From a virus: a DNA stretch of 56,598 bases. Location: positions 1 to 56,598 of the IMG/VR virus record IMGVR_UViG_3300030101_003030, one strand, 5' to 3'. Both the position numbers and the translations under genes were made by a program. Every line of letters starts with the position of its first letter. Within the stretch, counting starts at the first letter, position 1. A model generated the notes under the pieces. That model saw nothing but the letters and a program-made list of their open reading frames with translations, made no database searches and was not told the DNA's origin. Below, in pieces: positions 29,617 through 39,708 of the stretch.

Positions 29617-30369
29617 ATGAAAACAAAAAAACAAGCACCTACTGTAAAGCAGTATAGGTTAAAGCAAAACTCAGCTCCTTTATCTTATTTACTTCCTACA
29701 AGACATACAAGGAGAGCACCATTACTTTATTTCGATAAAGACAAAAACATAAACAGACCTTTAAGATATTCATCTAATCAGAAGAGTCCTTTCGAGGATG
29801 AGCAGGATGGAAACTTTATAATTGAGCCAATCATTTTTGAAGATGGTTTTTTAACAGTTCCTGCAAACAATCCTGTTCTTCAACAATTCTTATACTATCA
29901 TCCGCAAAGAGATATTGTATTTGAGGAGGTTGACAAAGAAAGAGATGCTAAAGAAGTGGTGGAAGAATTAAATGCAGAAGTAGATGCTTTAATTAAAGCA
30001 AGACAACTTACCATAGAGCAATTAGAAAATGTATCACGTATCTTGTTTAATGTTGACGTATCTAAAGTTTCAACAGCAGAATTAAAAAGAGATGTGCTTA
30101 TATATGCACGTAATGAACCTGAAAACTTTTTAGATGTTTTATCTGATCCTGAGTTAGATCTTCAAGCTAAGGTAGCCATGTTCTTTGAAAAAGGACTACT
30201 TGGATTTAGAAATAAAAACAAAGATGTATATTTTTATACGCCATCTAATAAAAAGAGAATGCTAACAATTCCTTATAACGAAGATCCTTACTATGTAGTT
30301 ACTTCATACTTACAAAGTGATGATGGTATTGATGCATTAAAGATGCTTGAAAGCCATCTAGAAGACTAG
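29617..30369 (+). CDS. Putative head-completion or structural protein
   Basis: A 250-residue protein directly after the capsid gene. The basic N-terminus (MKTKKQAPTVKQYRLKQNSA) is followed by EDGFLTVPANNPVLQQFLYY and an acidic helical part. The ATG at 29617 is used because it follows an AAATCAAATCAAATG leader past the terminator; the longer frame would begin inside the capsid gene. It resembles proteins found after the capsid gene in Bacteroidota podoviruses. A structural role is inferred from position. Confidence 0.6.
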   Translation: MKTKKQAPTVKQYRLKQNSAPLSYLLPTRHTRRAPLLYFDKDKNINRPLRYSSNQKSPFEDEQDGNFIIEPIIFEDGFLTVPANNPVLQQFLYYHPQRDIVFEEVDKERDAKEVVEELNAEVDALIKARQLTIEQLENVSRILFNVDVSKVSTAELKRDVLIYARNEPENFLDVLSDPELDLQAKVAMFFEKGLLGFRNKNKDVYFYTPSNKKRMLTIPYNEDPYYVVTSYLQSDDGIDALKMLESHLED

Positions 30370-30380
30370 ATTTTTTTACG

Positions 30381-30388
30381 TATCTTTG
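30381..30388 (+). promoter_or_regulatory. Promoter box (TATCTTTG)
   Basis: TATCTTTG, 40 bases before the ATG at 30429, after the stop of the upstream gene. It starts a single-gene unit ended by the terminator at 30729. Confidence 0.65.
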
Positions 30389-30428
30389 TGTTGAGAATAT
30401 TCTCATAACACCATTTAAATTTTTAATA

Positions 30429-30704
30429 ATGGCTAAATATTTATCATTTACTACAGACGTAGGAACAGAATTAGTAAACGCAGGAGCAATCTCTTTTGTT
30501 GTGCTTCAAAGTGCAACTGAGGTTAGAATGTATGAGCTTACAGGAAACAAGCACTTTAAATTAACAGTAGTTACAGGAACTCAAGCTTTTGTTGATTCAA
30601 TCAATGCGGCTTTACAACAAGCTGCTGAGACTTCATGGCAAAACTCCGTTATCGCTGTAACAAATACAGGGGTAGCAAGTATCACAAGTGTTACTGTAGT
30701 TTAA
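30429..30704 (+). CDS. Small structural or decoration protein candidate (91 aa)
   Basis: A 91-residue beta-rich protein (LSFTTDVGTELVNAGAISFV, SVIAVTNTGVASITSVTVV) rich in small and hydroxyl residues. It forms its own unit with promoter (30381) and terminator (30729), suggesting a high dose, as for a decoration or cement protein. Direct evidence is missing. Confidence 0.5.
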   Translation: MAKYLSFTTDVGTELVNAGAISFVVLQSATEVRMYELTGNKHFKLTVVTGTQAFVDSINAALQQAAETSWQNSVIAVTNTGVASITSVTVV

Positions 30705-30728
30705 TTCCAATTTATTAAAACTTATAAA

Positions 30729-30764
30729 AGAGAGGATGTAAAAAAATGCATCCTCTTTTTTTTT
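30729..30764 (+). terminator. Rho-independent terminator
   Basis: AGAGGATG pairs with CATCCTCT around an A-rich loop, followed by eight T residues. It ends the 30429 unit. Confidence 0.85.
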
Positions 30765-30767
30765 CTT

Positions 30768-30775
30768 TATCTTTG
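30768..30775 (+). promoter_or_regulatory. Promoter box (TATCTTTG)
   Basis: TATCTTTG immediately follows the terminator T run, 14 bases before the ATG at 30790, with TAAAAAGA downstream. It starts the connector and tail operon. Confidence 0.75.
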
Positions 30776-30789
30776 TAAAAAGATCACAA

Positions 30790-31536
30790 ATGATAAACTC
30801 GATCAGAAACACTGTACTATCCATTATAAATAAAAATAACTATGGATATATTTCTCCTTCGGACTTTAATCTATTTGCTAAACAAGCACAGCTAGATTTG
30901 TTTGAAGATTATTTTTACACATACAATTTTCAAATCAATAAAGAAAACGCAAGAAGATCAGGAACAGGTTATGCTGACATAAAGAAAGGATTGGCAGAAG
31001 TAATTGAATTTTTTTCGGTTAGTGCTGACCTATCACAAAACTTAGGAAATACTTTTATTGTACCGACAGCAGCTACTACAGGTAGTGATTACTATCTTAT
31101 CAACAAAGTATTGTTTAATACCGGAGTGGCAGGAACACCTTTAAGAGAAATGGAGAAGGTAAACCATACTAAAATAACCATGCTTAACAATTCTTTACTT
31201 ACAGCACCTAACGAAACTTTTCCTGCATATACTTTAGAGGGAGATCTTATTACTGCATATCCTGCCACTATAGATGGTAGCGGGACTCAAAAGGTTAACT
31301 GTCAATACTTTAGGTACCCTAAAGATCCTAAGTGGACCTATGTAGTTCTTGCAAGCGGAACACCTGTATTTGATTCTACACAACCTGACTTTCAAGATTT
31401 TGAATTACCTTTATCTGACGAGCCATACTTGGTAGCAAAGATATTAGAATACGCAGGTATATCTATAAGAGAAACTGAAGTTTATCAATTTGGTAAAACA
31501 GAAGAAACACAAAACATTCAAGAAGAAAGTAGATAA
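30790..31536 (+). CDS. Head-tail connector or ring protein candidate
   Basis: A 248-residue protein starting MINSIRNTVLSIINKNNYGY, then SPSDFNLFAKQAQLDLFEDY. This beginning is common in proteins between capsid and tail genes of Bacteroidota podoviruses. Later segments are beta-rich. It probably belongs to the connector stacked under the portal. Confidence 0.6.
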   Translation: MINSIRNTVLSIINKNNYGYISPSDFNLFAKQAQLDLFEDYFYTYNFQINKENARRSGTGYADIKKGLAEVIEFFSVSADLSQNLGNTFIVPTAATTGSDYYLINKVLFNTGVAGTPLREMEKVNHTKITMLNNSLLTAPNETFPAYTLEGDLITAYPATIDGSGTQKVNCQYFRYPKDPKWTYVVLASGTPVFDSTQPDFQDFELPLSDEPYLVAKILEYAGISIRETEVYQFGKTEETQNIQEESR

Positions 31537-31538
31537 CA

Positions 31539-32462
31539 ATGGCATATTTAACTCAGTATCAATACTATGAAAATGCAGGAGTAGCTCCTACAAATACTAA
31601 TTGGGGTTCATACCAATACATTAGTTTAGAAGATGTTGTTAACAACTTTATGTTAATGTATAGTGGCAACCACGAACTAATAAACAACGAAGAAAGATAT
31701 AAGATTTTATTCCATGCTAAAAGAGCAATACAAGAATTAAACTATGATGCTTTTAAAGAAATTAAAACATTAGAGCTTACAGTATGTGATTTAGTAAGGT
31801 TTGTTCTTCCTTCAGATTATGTTAATTGGGTAAGAATATCTTTATATAAAGATGGTGTTCTAAGACCAATGACAGAAAACATTCAAATAAATGGAGCAAA
31901 AGCATACCTACAAGACAATGATTGTAATATATTGTTTGATGTAAATGGCAATGCACTATCTCCTCAATATTCAGAGCTTGACTTTGATAGAATAACAGGA
32001 TCAAAGAAAAGTATCTATCTTAACAAGTTAAGTCCTTATGACGGAAGAGAAGGTTATTGCTGTGATGGTAATTGGTATTTTGATTACAATATCGGTGCTA
32101 GATATGGATTGAATACTGAGACCGCTAACAATAATCCTACATTTAGAATTGACAACAAAGCAGGAGTTATTAACTTTAGTTCGGAAATGTCAGGAGAAAC
32201 TTGTATATTGGAATATGTTTCTGATGGTATGGAAGGTGGAGTAGATGCAAACATTACAGTCAACAAATTGTTTGAAGATTTTATTTATGCTTATATTCAA
32301 TATGCTATTTTAAATAGTAAGGTTGGGGCACAAGAGTATATAGTGCGTAGAGCACAGAAAAACAAATCAGCTTTACTGCGTAATGCTAAAATCAGAATCA
32401 GTAATATACATCCGGGTAGACTCTTAATGAATCTACGAGGAAGAGATAAATGGATAAAGTAA
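31539..32462 (+). CDS. Tail-tube A / head-completion protein candidate (307 aa)
   Basis: A 307-residue protein. ISLEDVVNNFMLMYSGNHEL, YKILFHAKRAIQELNYDAFK and FVLPSDYVNWVRISLYKDG follow the pattern of podoviral tail-tube A and adaptor proteins. The C-terminal ISNIHPGRLLMNLRGRDKW is highly basic. It lies between connector and large tail genes, two bases from the next start. It should bind the connector and start the tail tube. Confidence 0.65.
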   Translation: MAYLTQYQYYENAGVAPTNTNWGSYQYISLEDVVNNFMLMYSGNHELINNEERYKILFHAKRAIQELNYDAFKEIKTLELTVCDLVRFVLPSDYVNWVRISLYKDGVLRPMTENIQINGAKAYLQDNDCNILFDVNGNALSPQYSELDFDRITGSKKSIYLNKLSPYDGREGYCCDGNWYFDYNIGARYGLNTETANNNPTFRIDNKAGVINFSSEMSGETCILEYVSDGMEGGVDANITVNKLFEDFIYAYIQYAILNSKVGAQEYIVRRAQKNKSALLRNAKIRISNIHPGRLLMNLRGRDKWIK

Positions 32463-32463
32463 T

Positions 32464-35400
32464 ATGCCTAATTTAAAAAGGAATTTTATAAAAGGTAGAA
32501 TGAACAAGGCTGTCGATGAGAGGCTTGTGCGTGATGGCGAATACATTGATGCAATGAATGTTCGTCTTGGATCTACTGAGGAGACAGAGATTGGTTCAGT
32601 AGAAAACTCAAAAGGAAATTTACTTGCTACACCTGCTCTTATATCTTTTAATGGCCATGAGCTTAGTACATCAGCAAGATGTATAGGGGCTTATGAGGAT
32701 GGTGTAAATGAAACTTTATATTGGTTTGTAACTGATTCTGACTTTAACACATCAGGAGCGTCTACAGGTAAGTTAGATTTAATTCTTTCTTTCAACATAC
32801 AAACAAATGTTGTTACCTATCATGTGATAAGTATTAATGATGGAGGCGGAGTGAACACAACATTAAACTTTAATTCAAAGTATCTTATTACAGGAGTAGA
32901 TTTAATAGATGATATGTTATTTTTTACGGATGACCTAAATCCTCCTAGAAAAATAAATGTTACTAAAAGCTATCCTACACCTACCCCCTCAGGGCCAACA
33001 GGAATAGATGATCCTACTTTAGCTGAAGACATATTGGTTATCAAAGCACCACCTGTAGCTTCTCCTACTTTTACTTTGTTTAATTCAGGATCTCAAGATA
33101 ATTTTTTAGAGAGAAGATTTATTTGCTTTGCATATAGATATAGATATGAAGACAATGAATATAGTGCTACCTCACAATTTTCAGATGTGGCTTTTTCAAG
33201 TAGAGCTTTTGGATTATCTTTTTCTAACTTTCTTAATTTAGGTATGTTAAATCTTTTTAACACAGCAACCGTTACTTACAACACAGGAGGTCCGTTGGTT
33301 AAAGGAATTGATTTACTATTTAAAGAAGCAGATAACACAACCATTCGTGTTATTGAAAAGATTGAGAAGTTTGAGAATGGGACTCAAGTAATATCTGATA
33401 ATATTGATAGAACATTTGAGTTTGATAACAGTCGTATATATACAGTATTACCTTCATCAGAGATATTAAGATTATATGATAACGTGCCTAGATTTGCAAA
33501 AGCACAAAGTATAATGGGTAATCGTTTGATGTATGGAAATTATATAGATGGATATAATTTAATAGACAAGAACGGAAATGATTTGCGACTTGATTATCTT
33601 ACAGAGCTTCACACCGAAGCCATAGACTTTGTATCTATTCCAAATACAAGTGTAACATTATCTACTCAAGCATATCCTTTTGGAACACCATCAGGGAATA
33701 ATGTAGCGACTTTAGATTTATCAGGGTTAGCCTTAACAGAGGGAACTGTATTCAGTTTTTCCTTGGAGTTTACTCATGATAGTTTTGTAGGAACTTCTCT
33801 TGGGGCACAAACTACAAATAAAGAAATTTCATTTGCATTTACTTTACAGCAAAACTATACTTCAGTACAAGCAATGATAAACAGTGTTGAATTTAAAAAT
33901 GCTATAGGCGTAACAGGGGATGTCCTTACTCCTATAAGTAATGCTTGTAATGGAACTTCTTTTACTGATAATATGAGGTGTGTTTTGCCAAGCACTTTAA
34001 CAACATATTCTAAAAGCACCACAGGATTAACAGGGTTTAGTATAACAACTCCGGAAGGAATGTGGCAAGTAGGAGCATCAGGATCCAATAATTTTGTAGT
34101 AAAATTACTAGCTGCAAACTTTGTGGACTCTGCAGGTTTAACAACAATAGAGCTTTATAAAATACTCACTGTTAATGCTTCTTGGAATGATACCACAAAT
34201 GCTAGAAGCCTACATAGCGATAGAGACTATGAGGTGGGCATTGTATATATGGATGAATTTAACAGAGCTACTACTGCATTAGTAAGTGATAACACAAATA
34301 CTGTTCATGTTCCTTGTGATAATTCAGATTTACAAAATCAAATAAAGGTTACTCTTGATCCTACTATGCTTGCTCCTGCGTGGGCAAAGAGATATAAGTG
34401 GGTATTAAAACAAGACAAAGATACTTATGAAACTATTTTTTCTGCATTTTTTGTGAAAGATCCAAATAGTAATTATGTATGGTTTTTAGTTGAAGGAGAG
34501 AACGCAAACAAAGTTGCTGTTGGAGATAAATTAAAAGTAAAAACAGATAGCAATGGAGCTGTTAATACTTGTGTGTTTACAACCGTATTAGATAAACAAG
34601 CACAGCCTGAAAACTTTTTATCACCATCAGGTACTACACCACCTTCACCTTTATCTACTGCAGGGGTGTATGTTAAGATGAATCCTAATAATTTTAGTGC
34701 AGTATTTGATTCTAATTCAATTATTGATTTAGGGCTAAACACCTCAACAGCTACGTCTAGCGGTCAAGAGCCTTCAATGTTATACGTAGTAAATCAGCTT
34801 GATGCTGCCGGAACTAATTATGTTGATTTTGATATACCTGCAGGCAGTAAGATAGAGGTGGATATTGAGTTTATTAGAAATGGAACAGGTAACTCTTGTG
34901 GTAAAGACAGTTACTATTTCAATAAAACATTTGTTGCAGGCAATACCTATGCCAATATGTATGATTGGTGGATTGGAGACAATGTAGATGTAACTACAGG
35001 GGTGTGTGATTTTGATCCTAACTCTGAAACTTGTAATGATAATTTATTTGACAGCACGAATCCCGGTCCGTCAGGAGGAGGTGTTCCTTCTGTTACTCTT
35101 GTTCCTCAAAATTCAAAAAATAAATATCAATTTTATAGATTAAACACAAACAATGTTTTATATCTAGGGCTTACAAGTGGGACTCCTGCTTGTGGAGCAA
35201 TAAACAACGATAAGCATTCTATTATAAATTGTCATATAAAAGTATTTAGAAACGAAAACGTATTTGTATTTGAGACTGAGGCTAAGGATACTTCACCTGA
35301 TATATTCTATGAAGGAGCATTGTCGTATCCTATTGATGCTAATGGCTTTCATATAACAGAAACAAACCCTAATGAACCTAACAATATAAATCAAACTGCA

Positions 35401-37104
35401 TCTCAAGCAGGAGAAGTTTTCTTAGACTTCTTTAACTGTTTTGCTTTTGGTAATGGAGTTGAGAGCTATAAGATTGAAGATTCGCTTATAGGTAAATCAT
35501 TTGCTCTTGGTAATAGAGTTACTGCAGTAGCAGCACAAGACTATAAAGAAGCTGATAGATTTGCAGACATTACATATAGTGGTATAGTAAACGATGTAAG
35601 TAATGTAAATAAACTTAATGAGTTTAATCTTGGTTTAGCTAACTATAAGGCTTTAGAAGATACGTATGGATCAATAGAAATATTGCACGCAAGGAAAACG
35701 GACTTGCTTGTTTTACAAGAAGATAGAATATCTTTTGTACAAGTAGGAAAGAACTTGCTAAGTGATGCAGTAGGAGGTGGAGCAGTAACCTCAGTACCTG
35801 AAGTGTTAGGTCAGCAAATAGCAAGACCTGAAGAGTATGGTATAAGCCATAACCCTGAGAGCTTTGCAGTGTATGGATACGATAAATACTTTACTGATGC
35901 CAAGCGTGGAGCAGTATTACAGTTAAGAGGAACATCAGGACCTAATGAAAACTTAATTGTAATATCTGAAGCAGGTATGCGAAGTTGGTTTAGAGACCTG
36001 TTCAATACTTCTTTTAATACACAAAAGTTAGGAGGATACGATCCTTACATGAATGAGTTTGTATTATCATCTAATAATACACTTCTACCTACAGTTGAAG
36101 AGTGTGTTCCTTGTGGAAAAGAAAAACAAATATTTGTTCAAGTAGGTGCACCATATACTTTTTGTATAGATGTTTCAGGTAATGTAGGTGATGTGGCATT
36201 AGCATATAATATTGTCGGAGTGGCAGATATATCTGTGACATACAATTCAGCAGCCTCATCAACAGGAGAAGTTTCAGGGTCAGGAACGCTTACTTTTTCT
36301 AAAGACGTTGTGAATGTAAATACTGCAAGTATAACAATTACAGCAGCAGAAGAAAACGCCTCTATATCATTAACAATTCCTTGCCCTACTATAAAAGAAA
36401 TGGAGATAGTGAGAATAGTTCTTACATCAAATGTAAATGCTAATGAGTCTATTCACAATCAATTTAGATATACAGCAGGGACATATACATCTAGGACTAC
36501 TTCTTCAGGTATGATTTTTAAATCAGGATCGGCCACGCCAATAGTTAGCGAGTACACAAGATTAAAAGGAAGCCAAGGAGATGGGATTATTCCTACTGAT
36601 AGAAGCACAGTTACTATGATTAGTAGTAAGCAAGGATTTGATAATTTTGTGTTTGATACTAATAATAGCAAGTTTAGATTTTTAAGAAGCAATACTTTAT
36701 ATGATGGAGGCTCTTTAGCTGATATGACTACTATGATTGCTGCATCTACTCAAGCATTGCCACTTGTTAGCACAAGAGCACCTCAACAATACTCTGCTGA
36801 CTTTACAATGCCTGCAGGTACAGAAACATATTTATATCTTATATATGACTATAGAGATATTTACCAATGGGGATTATGCTTTGATGCATCAGTGGTATTG
36901 GATGTGTGCTGTAACTGTACACATAATTGGTATCTAGTTAGAAATTCAGCCGATGCTGAAGAAGAATACTTTGCACAATCAGCAGTAGCATTAGTTATTG
37001 GAACACATTATAAATTAAGAGGACTAGGAGATAGATGTTTTGAAGTAATTAGCACAACAACTACTCGTCCAACACAAACAATAGATGTAGCTTGTACACC
37101 ATAA
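32464..37104 (+). CDS. Large tail protein, stabilisation / tail-tube B type
   Basis: This 1546-residue protein starts with FIKGRMNKAVDERLVRDGEY and YIDAMNVRLGSTEETEIGSV, which is the signature of tail-hub and stabilisation proteins of podoviruses (tail-tube B type). The C-terminal half holds many Gly/Ser/Thr-rich beta repeats and Ig-like stretches (residues about 1220-1310). It ends in a short cysteine-rich portion shared in style with the next gene. It should form the tail tube or hub and carry receptor-binding parts. Confidence 0.7.
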   Translation: MPNLKRNFIKGRMNKAVDERLVRDGEYIDAMNVRLGSTEETEIGSVENSKGNLLATPALISFNGHELSTSARCIGAYEDGVNETLYWFVTDSDFNTSGASTGKLDLILSFNIQTNVVTYHVISINDGGGVNTTLNFNSKYLITGVDLIDDMLFFTDDLNPPRKINVTKSYPTPTPSGPTGIDDPTLAEDILVIKAPPVASPTFTLFNSGSQDNFLERRFICFAYRYRYEDNEYSATSQFSDVAFSSRAFGLSFSNFLNLGMLNLFNTATVTYNTGGPLVKGIDLLFKEADNTTIRVIEKIEKFENGTQVISDNIDRTFEFDNSRIYTVLPSSEILRLYDNVPRFAKAQSIMGNRLMYGNYIDGYNLIDKNGNDLRLDYLTELHTEAIDFVSIPNTSVTLSTQAYPFGTPSGNNVATLDLSGLALTEGTVFSFSLEFTHDSFVGTSLGAQTTNKEISFAFTLQQNYTSVQAMINSVEFKNAIGVTGDVLTPISNACNGTSFTDNMRCVLPSTLTTYSKSTTGLTGFSITTPEGMWQVGASGSNNFVVKLLAANFVDSAGLTTIELYKILTVNASWNDTTNARSLHSDRDYEVGIVYMDEFNRATTALVSDNTNTVHVPCDNSDLQNQIKVTLDPTMLAPAWAKRYKWVLKQDKDTYETIFSAFFVKDPNSNYVWFLVEGENANKVAVGDKLKVKTDSNGAVNTCVFTTVLDKQAQPENFLSPSGTTPPSPLSTAGVYVKMNPNNFSAVFDSNSIIDLGLNTSTATSSGQEPSMLYVVNQLDAAGTNYVDFDIPAGSKIEVDIEFIRNGTGNSCGKDSYYFNKTFVAGNTYANMYDWWIGDNVDVTTGVCDFDPNSETCNDNLFDSTNPGPSGGGVPSVTLVPQNSKNKYQFYRLNTNNVLYLGLTSGTPACGAINNDKHSIINCHIKVFRNENVFVFETEAKDTSPDIFYEGALSYPIDANGFHITETNPNEPNNINQTASQAGEVFLDFFNCFAFGNGVESYKIEDSLIGKSFALGNRVTAVAAQDYKEADRFADITYSGIVNDVSNVNKLNEFNLGLANYKALEDTYGSIEILHARKTDLLVLQEDRISFVQVGKNLLSDAVGGGAVTSVPEVLGQQIARPEEYGISHNPESFAVYGYDKYFTDAKRGAVLQLRGTSGPNENLIVISEAGMRSWFRDLFNTSFNTQKLGGYDPYMNEFVLSSNNTLLPTVEECVPCGKEKQIFVQVGAPYTFCIDVSGNVGDVALAYNIVGVADISVTYNSAASSTGEVSGSGTLTFSKDVVNVNTASITITAAEENASISLTIPCPTIKEMEIVRIVLTSNVNANESIHNQFRYTAGTYTSRTTSSGMIFKSGSATPIVSEYTRLKGSQGDGIIPTDRSTVTMISSKQGFDNFVFDTNNSKFRFLRSNTLYDGGSLADMTTMIAASTQALPLVSTRAPQQYSADFTMPAGTETYLYLIYDYRDIYQWGLCFDASVVLDVCCNCTHNWYLVRNSADAEEEYFAQSAVALVIGTHYKLRGLGDRCFEVISTTTTRPTQTIDVACTP

Positions 37105-37115
37105 AAAAATAAAGA

Positions 37116-38051
37116 ATGGCAGCTTTTGGAACATATTATATTGATGCACCAACCCTAGAGGGAGCAACCGCAGTATATACAGATGCAGCACTAACAGTAT
37201 GTGCTACAGATGGAGTATATTCAGATGGTATTATATATCGTCAACAAACCTCTTGCTCATTGGGGGCACCGCTAACTTGCCCAAGTTGTGTGGGTGCTTG
37301 TACAACTCCTATCGCAGGAACAGGAGCACAAGGTGTTTACAATGTGGCTTTCAATGTAGGTACAGGAACGGGAGCAGTGATCATAACTTTCACTCCTACA
37401 GGAGCAGCAGTCCCTAGTGCATTACAAGCTACATTTGATGGAGCAATATACAATGCTTTTAGTACAGCAAACTTTGGATATAAAGCAGGCACTGCAGGAC
37501 TGCCTACGTTTGTAGGTGATACAGCAGCAGACTGTGGTATTGTAGCAGGAAGTCCCTATACGTTAACTGAATATAGTTATTCAGGTGGTGTCTTTTCAGC
37601 TACAGGAAGCACTGTTGTTAAGACAGTAGTTGCAGGTCAGATGCAAATGACAGTAGGCGTTCCGGGAGCTTGTGTAATGGTAGTGCCTAAAACAAGTCTT
37701 ACTGCAAACTTAGACATTGAGATAACATCTCCATGTGGTACGCCACCTGCTTGGTCTATAGCAGCTACTTGCCCTACAGCACTAACAGGCTTCTCATCTA
37801 CTACAGATGTGTCAGCTACTTCAGTTGCTGCTTGTGCCTTGGCTACACCAACAACTTATTATAATGCTCCTGTAACAGGAACGGCAGGTAATCCAAACTT
37901 ATATGATTGGATATTTACAGATGTTAACGGACAGTTTCCTTTAGCATCATTTAAAGGTGCAGGATACTATCATTGGGATGATGGTAGTGCTGCAGGCAGA
38001 TGGATACAAATAGATAGCAATAGTGTTGTAATAAGCACAGGAGCTTGTTAA
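37116..38051 (+). CDS. Tail adhesin or spike candidate
   Basis: A 311-residue protein, low in charge and rich in Thr, Ala, Gly and Cys, starting FGTYYIDAPTLEGATAVYTD. It contains CSLGAPLTCPSCVGACTTP and several beta repeats (VNVGTGTGAV-like and TFDGAIYNAF segments). It ends GYYHWDDGSAAGRWIQIDSN followed by SVVISTGAC. Such secreted-looking, disulfide-prone sequence is typical of tail tips or spikes. It lies right after the large tail gene. No enzymatic motif is seen. Confidence 0.6.
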   Translation: MAAFGTYYIDAPTLEGATAVYTDAALTVCATDGVYSDGIIYRQQTSCSLGAPLTCPSCVGACTTPIAGTGAQGVYNVAFNVGTGTGAVIITFTPTGAAVPSALQATFDGAIYNAFSTANFGYKAGTAGLPTFVGDTAADCGIVAGSPYTLTEYSYSGGVFSATGSTVVKTVVAGQMQMTVGVPGACVMVVPKTSLTANLDIEITSPCGTPPAWSIAATCPTALTGFSSTTDVSATSVAACALATPTTYYNAPVTGTAGNPNLYDWIFTDVNGQFPLASFKGAGYYHWDDGSAAGRWIQIDSNSVVISTGAC

Positions 38052-38062
38052 ATTAAAATATA

Positions 38063-38221
38063 ATGGCAAAAAAAGGAAGAACAAAAAACAATAACAAGAT
38101 ATGTCCTGCAGGGATAGCATGGGCAAAAAGAACTTTTGATAGATACCCGTCAGCATATGCAAATATGGCTGCGAGTAAATATTGTAAAGACCCTAATTAC
38201 GCAAAAAAAGATAAACAATAA
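38063..38221 (+). CDS. Small basic protein (52 aa), MAKKGRTK type
   Basis: The first eight residues, MAKKGRTK, equal those of the gene at 16466. The rest, CPAGIAWAKRTFDRYPSAYA and NMAASKYCKDPNYAKK, is a pattern I recall from small proteins of marine and gut phages. It may be a minor virion or DNA-bound protein. Function not established. Confidence 0.65.
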   Translation: MAKKGRTKNNNKICPAGIAWAKRTFDRYPSAYANMAASKYCKDPNYAKKDKQ

Positions 38222-38231
38222 AACAAAAAAA

Positions 38232-38363
38232 ATGGATAAGAAAAAACTACAAAAAATTTCAAGTGAATTGAAAAAAGCGTCTGCTATGCATAAAGGTCAA
38301 GCAGCAAAGATTGATAAAATGCTAAAGAGCATGAAGCCAACTAAAAAAACTAAACGTGGGTGA
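38232..38363 (+). CDS. Small lysine-rich protein (43 aa)
   Basis: A 43-residue helix with about 16 lysines, starting MDKKKLQKISSELKKASAMH and ending KTKRG. The ATG at 38232 is preferred to a longer in-frame start, which would overlap the previous gene. It may bind packaged DNA. It overlaps the next gene by eight bases. Confidence 0.55.
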   Translation: MDKKKLQKISSELKKASAMHKGQAAKIDKMLKSMKPTKKTKRG

Positions 38364-38595
38364 GTTAAAAAAATGGAGAGATGAGAAGTGGGTTCGTATA
38401 GGAACTGATGGTTCAATACTTGGAGCGTGTGGCACAAGTAAGGATAAAAAAAATCCTGACAGATGCTTACCTTTGAATAAAGCAAAGAGCATGAGCAAGT
38501 CTGAAAGGGCAGCGACAGCTAAAAAGAAAAAAAGATTTGGTAGAAAAAAACAGTTTGTGGCTAATACCAAAGCAGGTAAAGTAACAAGAGGATGA
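38356..38595 (+). CDS. Small basic conserved phage protein (79 aa)
   Basis: The 79-residue protein contains WRDEKWVRIGTDGSILGACG, then SKDKKNPDRCLPLNKAKSMS and KSERAATAKKKKRFGRKKQF. This W-R-x-DGS-x-GxCG-x-SK-x-KNPDRCLP pattern is familiar from virion-associated proteins of many marine phages. It starts with a GTG at 38356 within the end of the preceding gene and overlaps the next by four bases. Probably packaged or capsid-associated; function unknown. Confidence 0.68.
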   Translation: MGELKKWRDEKWVRIGTDGSILGACGTSKDKKNPDRCLPLNKAKSMSKSERAATAKKKKRFGRKKQFVANTKAGKVTRG

Positions 38596-38885
38596 AAGCA
38601 GATAAATCTAAGATGGCTTGTAATAAAGTTAGACCATCATACAAGCGAGGAAAGAAGAAGATGGTTAAAGCCTGTGAAGGTGGCAAAGAGAAACTTATTC
38701 ACTTTGGTGCTAAGGGTTATGGACACAACTATTCATCTGCTGCAAGAAAAAGTTTTAGGGCACGACATAAATGTGGTACAGCTAAGTCAAAGCTAACTGC
38801 AAGGTATTGGGCGTGTAAACATTTATGGGCAGGCAAAGGCGGCTCAACAAAGAGTTCTCCATCAACAAGACGAGGTAAATATTAA
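38592..38885 (+). CDS. Small basic conserved phage protein (97 aa)
   Basis: A 97-residue protein with LIHFGAKGYGHNYSSAARKS and FRARHKCGTAKSKLTARYWA, then CKHLWAGK. This is the partner of the preceding family in many phages, as I recall. It is rich in Lys, Arg and His and has four cysteines that might bind metal. It is likely a minor virion protein. Confidence 0.68.
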   Translation: MKADKSKMACNKVRPSYKRGKKKMVKACEGGKEKLIHFGAKGYGHNYSSAARKSFRARHKCGTAKSKLTARYWACKHLWAGKGGSTKSSPSTRRGKY

Positions 38886-38888
38886 GAT

Positions 38889-39701
38889 ATGTCACAAGAA
38901 TATACATTAACATACAGCGAGAGTGCAGGAGGGTTTCCTTCTTTTTATTCATACATTCCTGATAAGATCATAGGAATGAATAACTATCTATATACTTTTA
39001 AGCAAGGTAATTTATATAGACATAATGTTAATGCAGCTAGAAACACATACTACGGAACATACGTTGCTTCTTCAATTACTTCTGTGTTTAATGCAAAGCC
39101 ATTGGAGAATAAGTTATTTAAAACAATTAACCTTGAATCAGATGATGCTTGGAAAACTGCGTTAAGCACTGATATTCAGAGTGGTGCAAATATAGATAGT
39201 ACATTCTTTGAAAAGAAAGAAGGCTCATGGTATGCATATATTAGAAATGTATCATCACCTTATGCAGCTCCTGCGGCAGCTAGTGAGTATGATCTGCGTT
39301 CACTTAATGGTATAGGAAATAGTAGTAATATTCAGGCAGGTGTTCCTGCGGCAGGATCAGCTACTATCTCATTTGCTCTTACCACAAACATCGGAAGCAT
39401 TTTAAGTATAGGTGATTATTTTTATTATGCAGTCGGTGGAGGTACACCTGTATATGTTGGACAGGTTACCGCTATTAATATAAATTTAAGTGGTGGTATT
39501 AATGATGTGGTTATAAATACTTCATCAACAGGAGCTCAACCATTACCTGCAAACCCTGCTTTCTTTTTGTATATCAAAAACTTAGTAGCTGAGTCACATG
39601 GCGTATTAGGTCACTATTGTGAGTTTACTTTAACCAATGAAAGTACAACCGCTACAGAATTGTTTGCAGTAGAGACCGAGATAATGAAAAGTTATCCTTA
39701 A
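38889..39701 (+). CDS. Conserved structural protein (270 aa)
   Basis: A 270-residue protein starting MSQEYTLTYSESAGGFPSFY and SYIPDKIIGMNNYLYTFKQG, then LYRHNVNAARNTYYGTYVAS. This beginning occurs widely in structural proteins of Bacteroidota and marine podoviruses. The rest is beta-rich. It probably is a tail or fibre-base component. Confidence 0.65.
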   Translation: MSQEYTLTYSESAGGFPSFYSYIPDKIIGMNNYLYTFKQGNLYRHNVNAARNTYYGTYVASSITSVFNAKPLENKLFKTINLESDDAWKTALSTDIQSGANIDSTFFEKKEGSWYAYIRNVSSPYAAPAAASEYDLRSLNGIGNSSNIQAGVPAAGSATISFALTTNIGSILSIGDYFYYAVGGGTPVYVGQVTAININLSGGINDVVINTSSTGAQPLPANPAFFLYIKNLVAESHGVLGHYCEFTLTNESTTATELFAVETEIMKSYP

Positions 39702-39708
39702 AATTTCT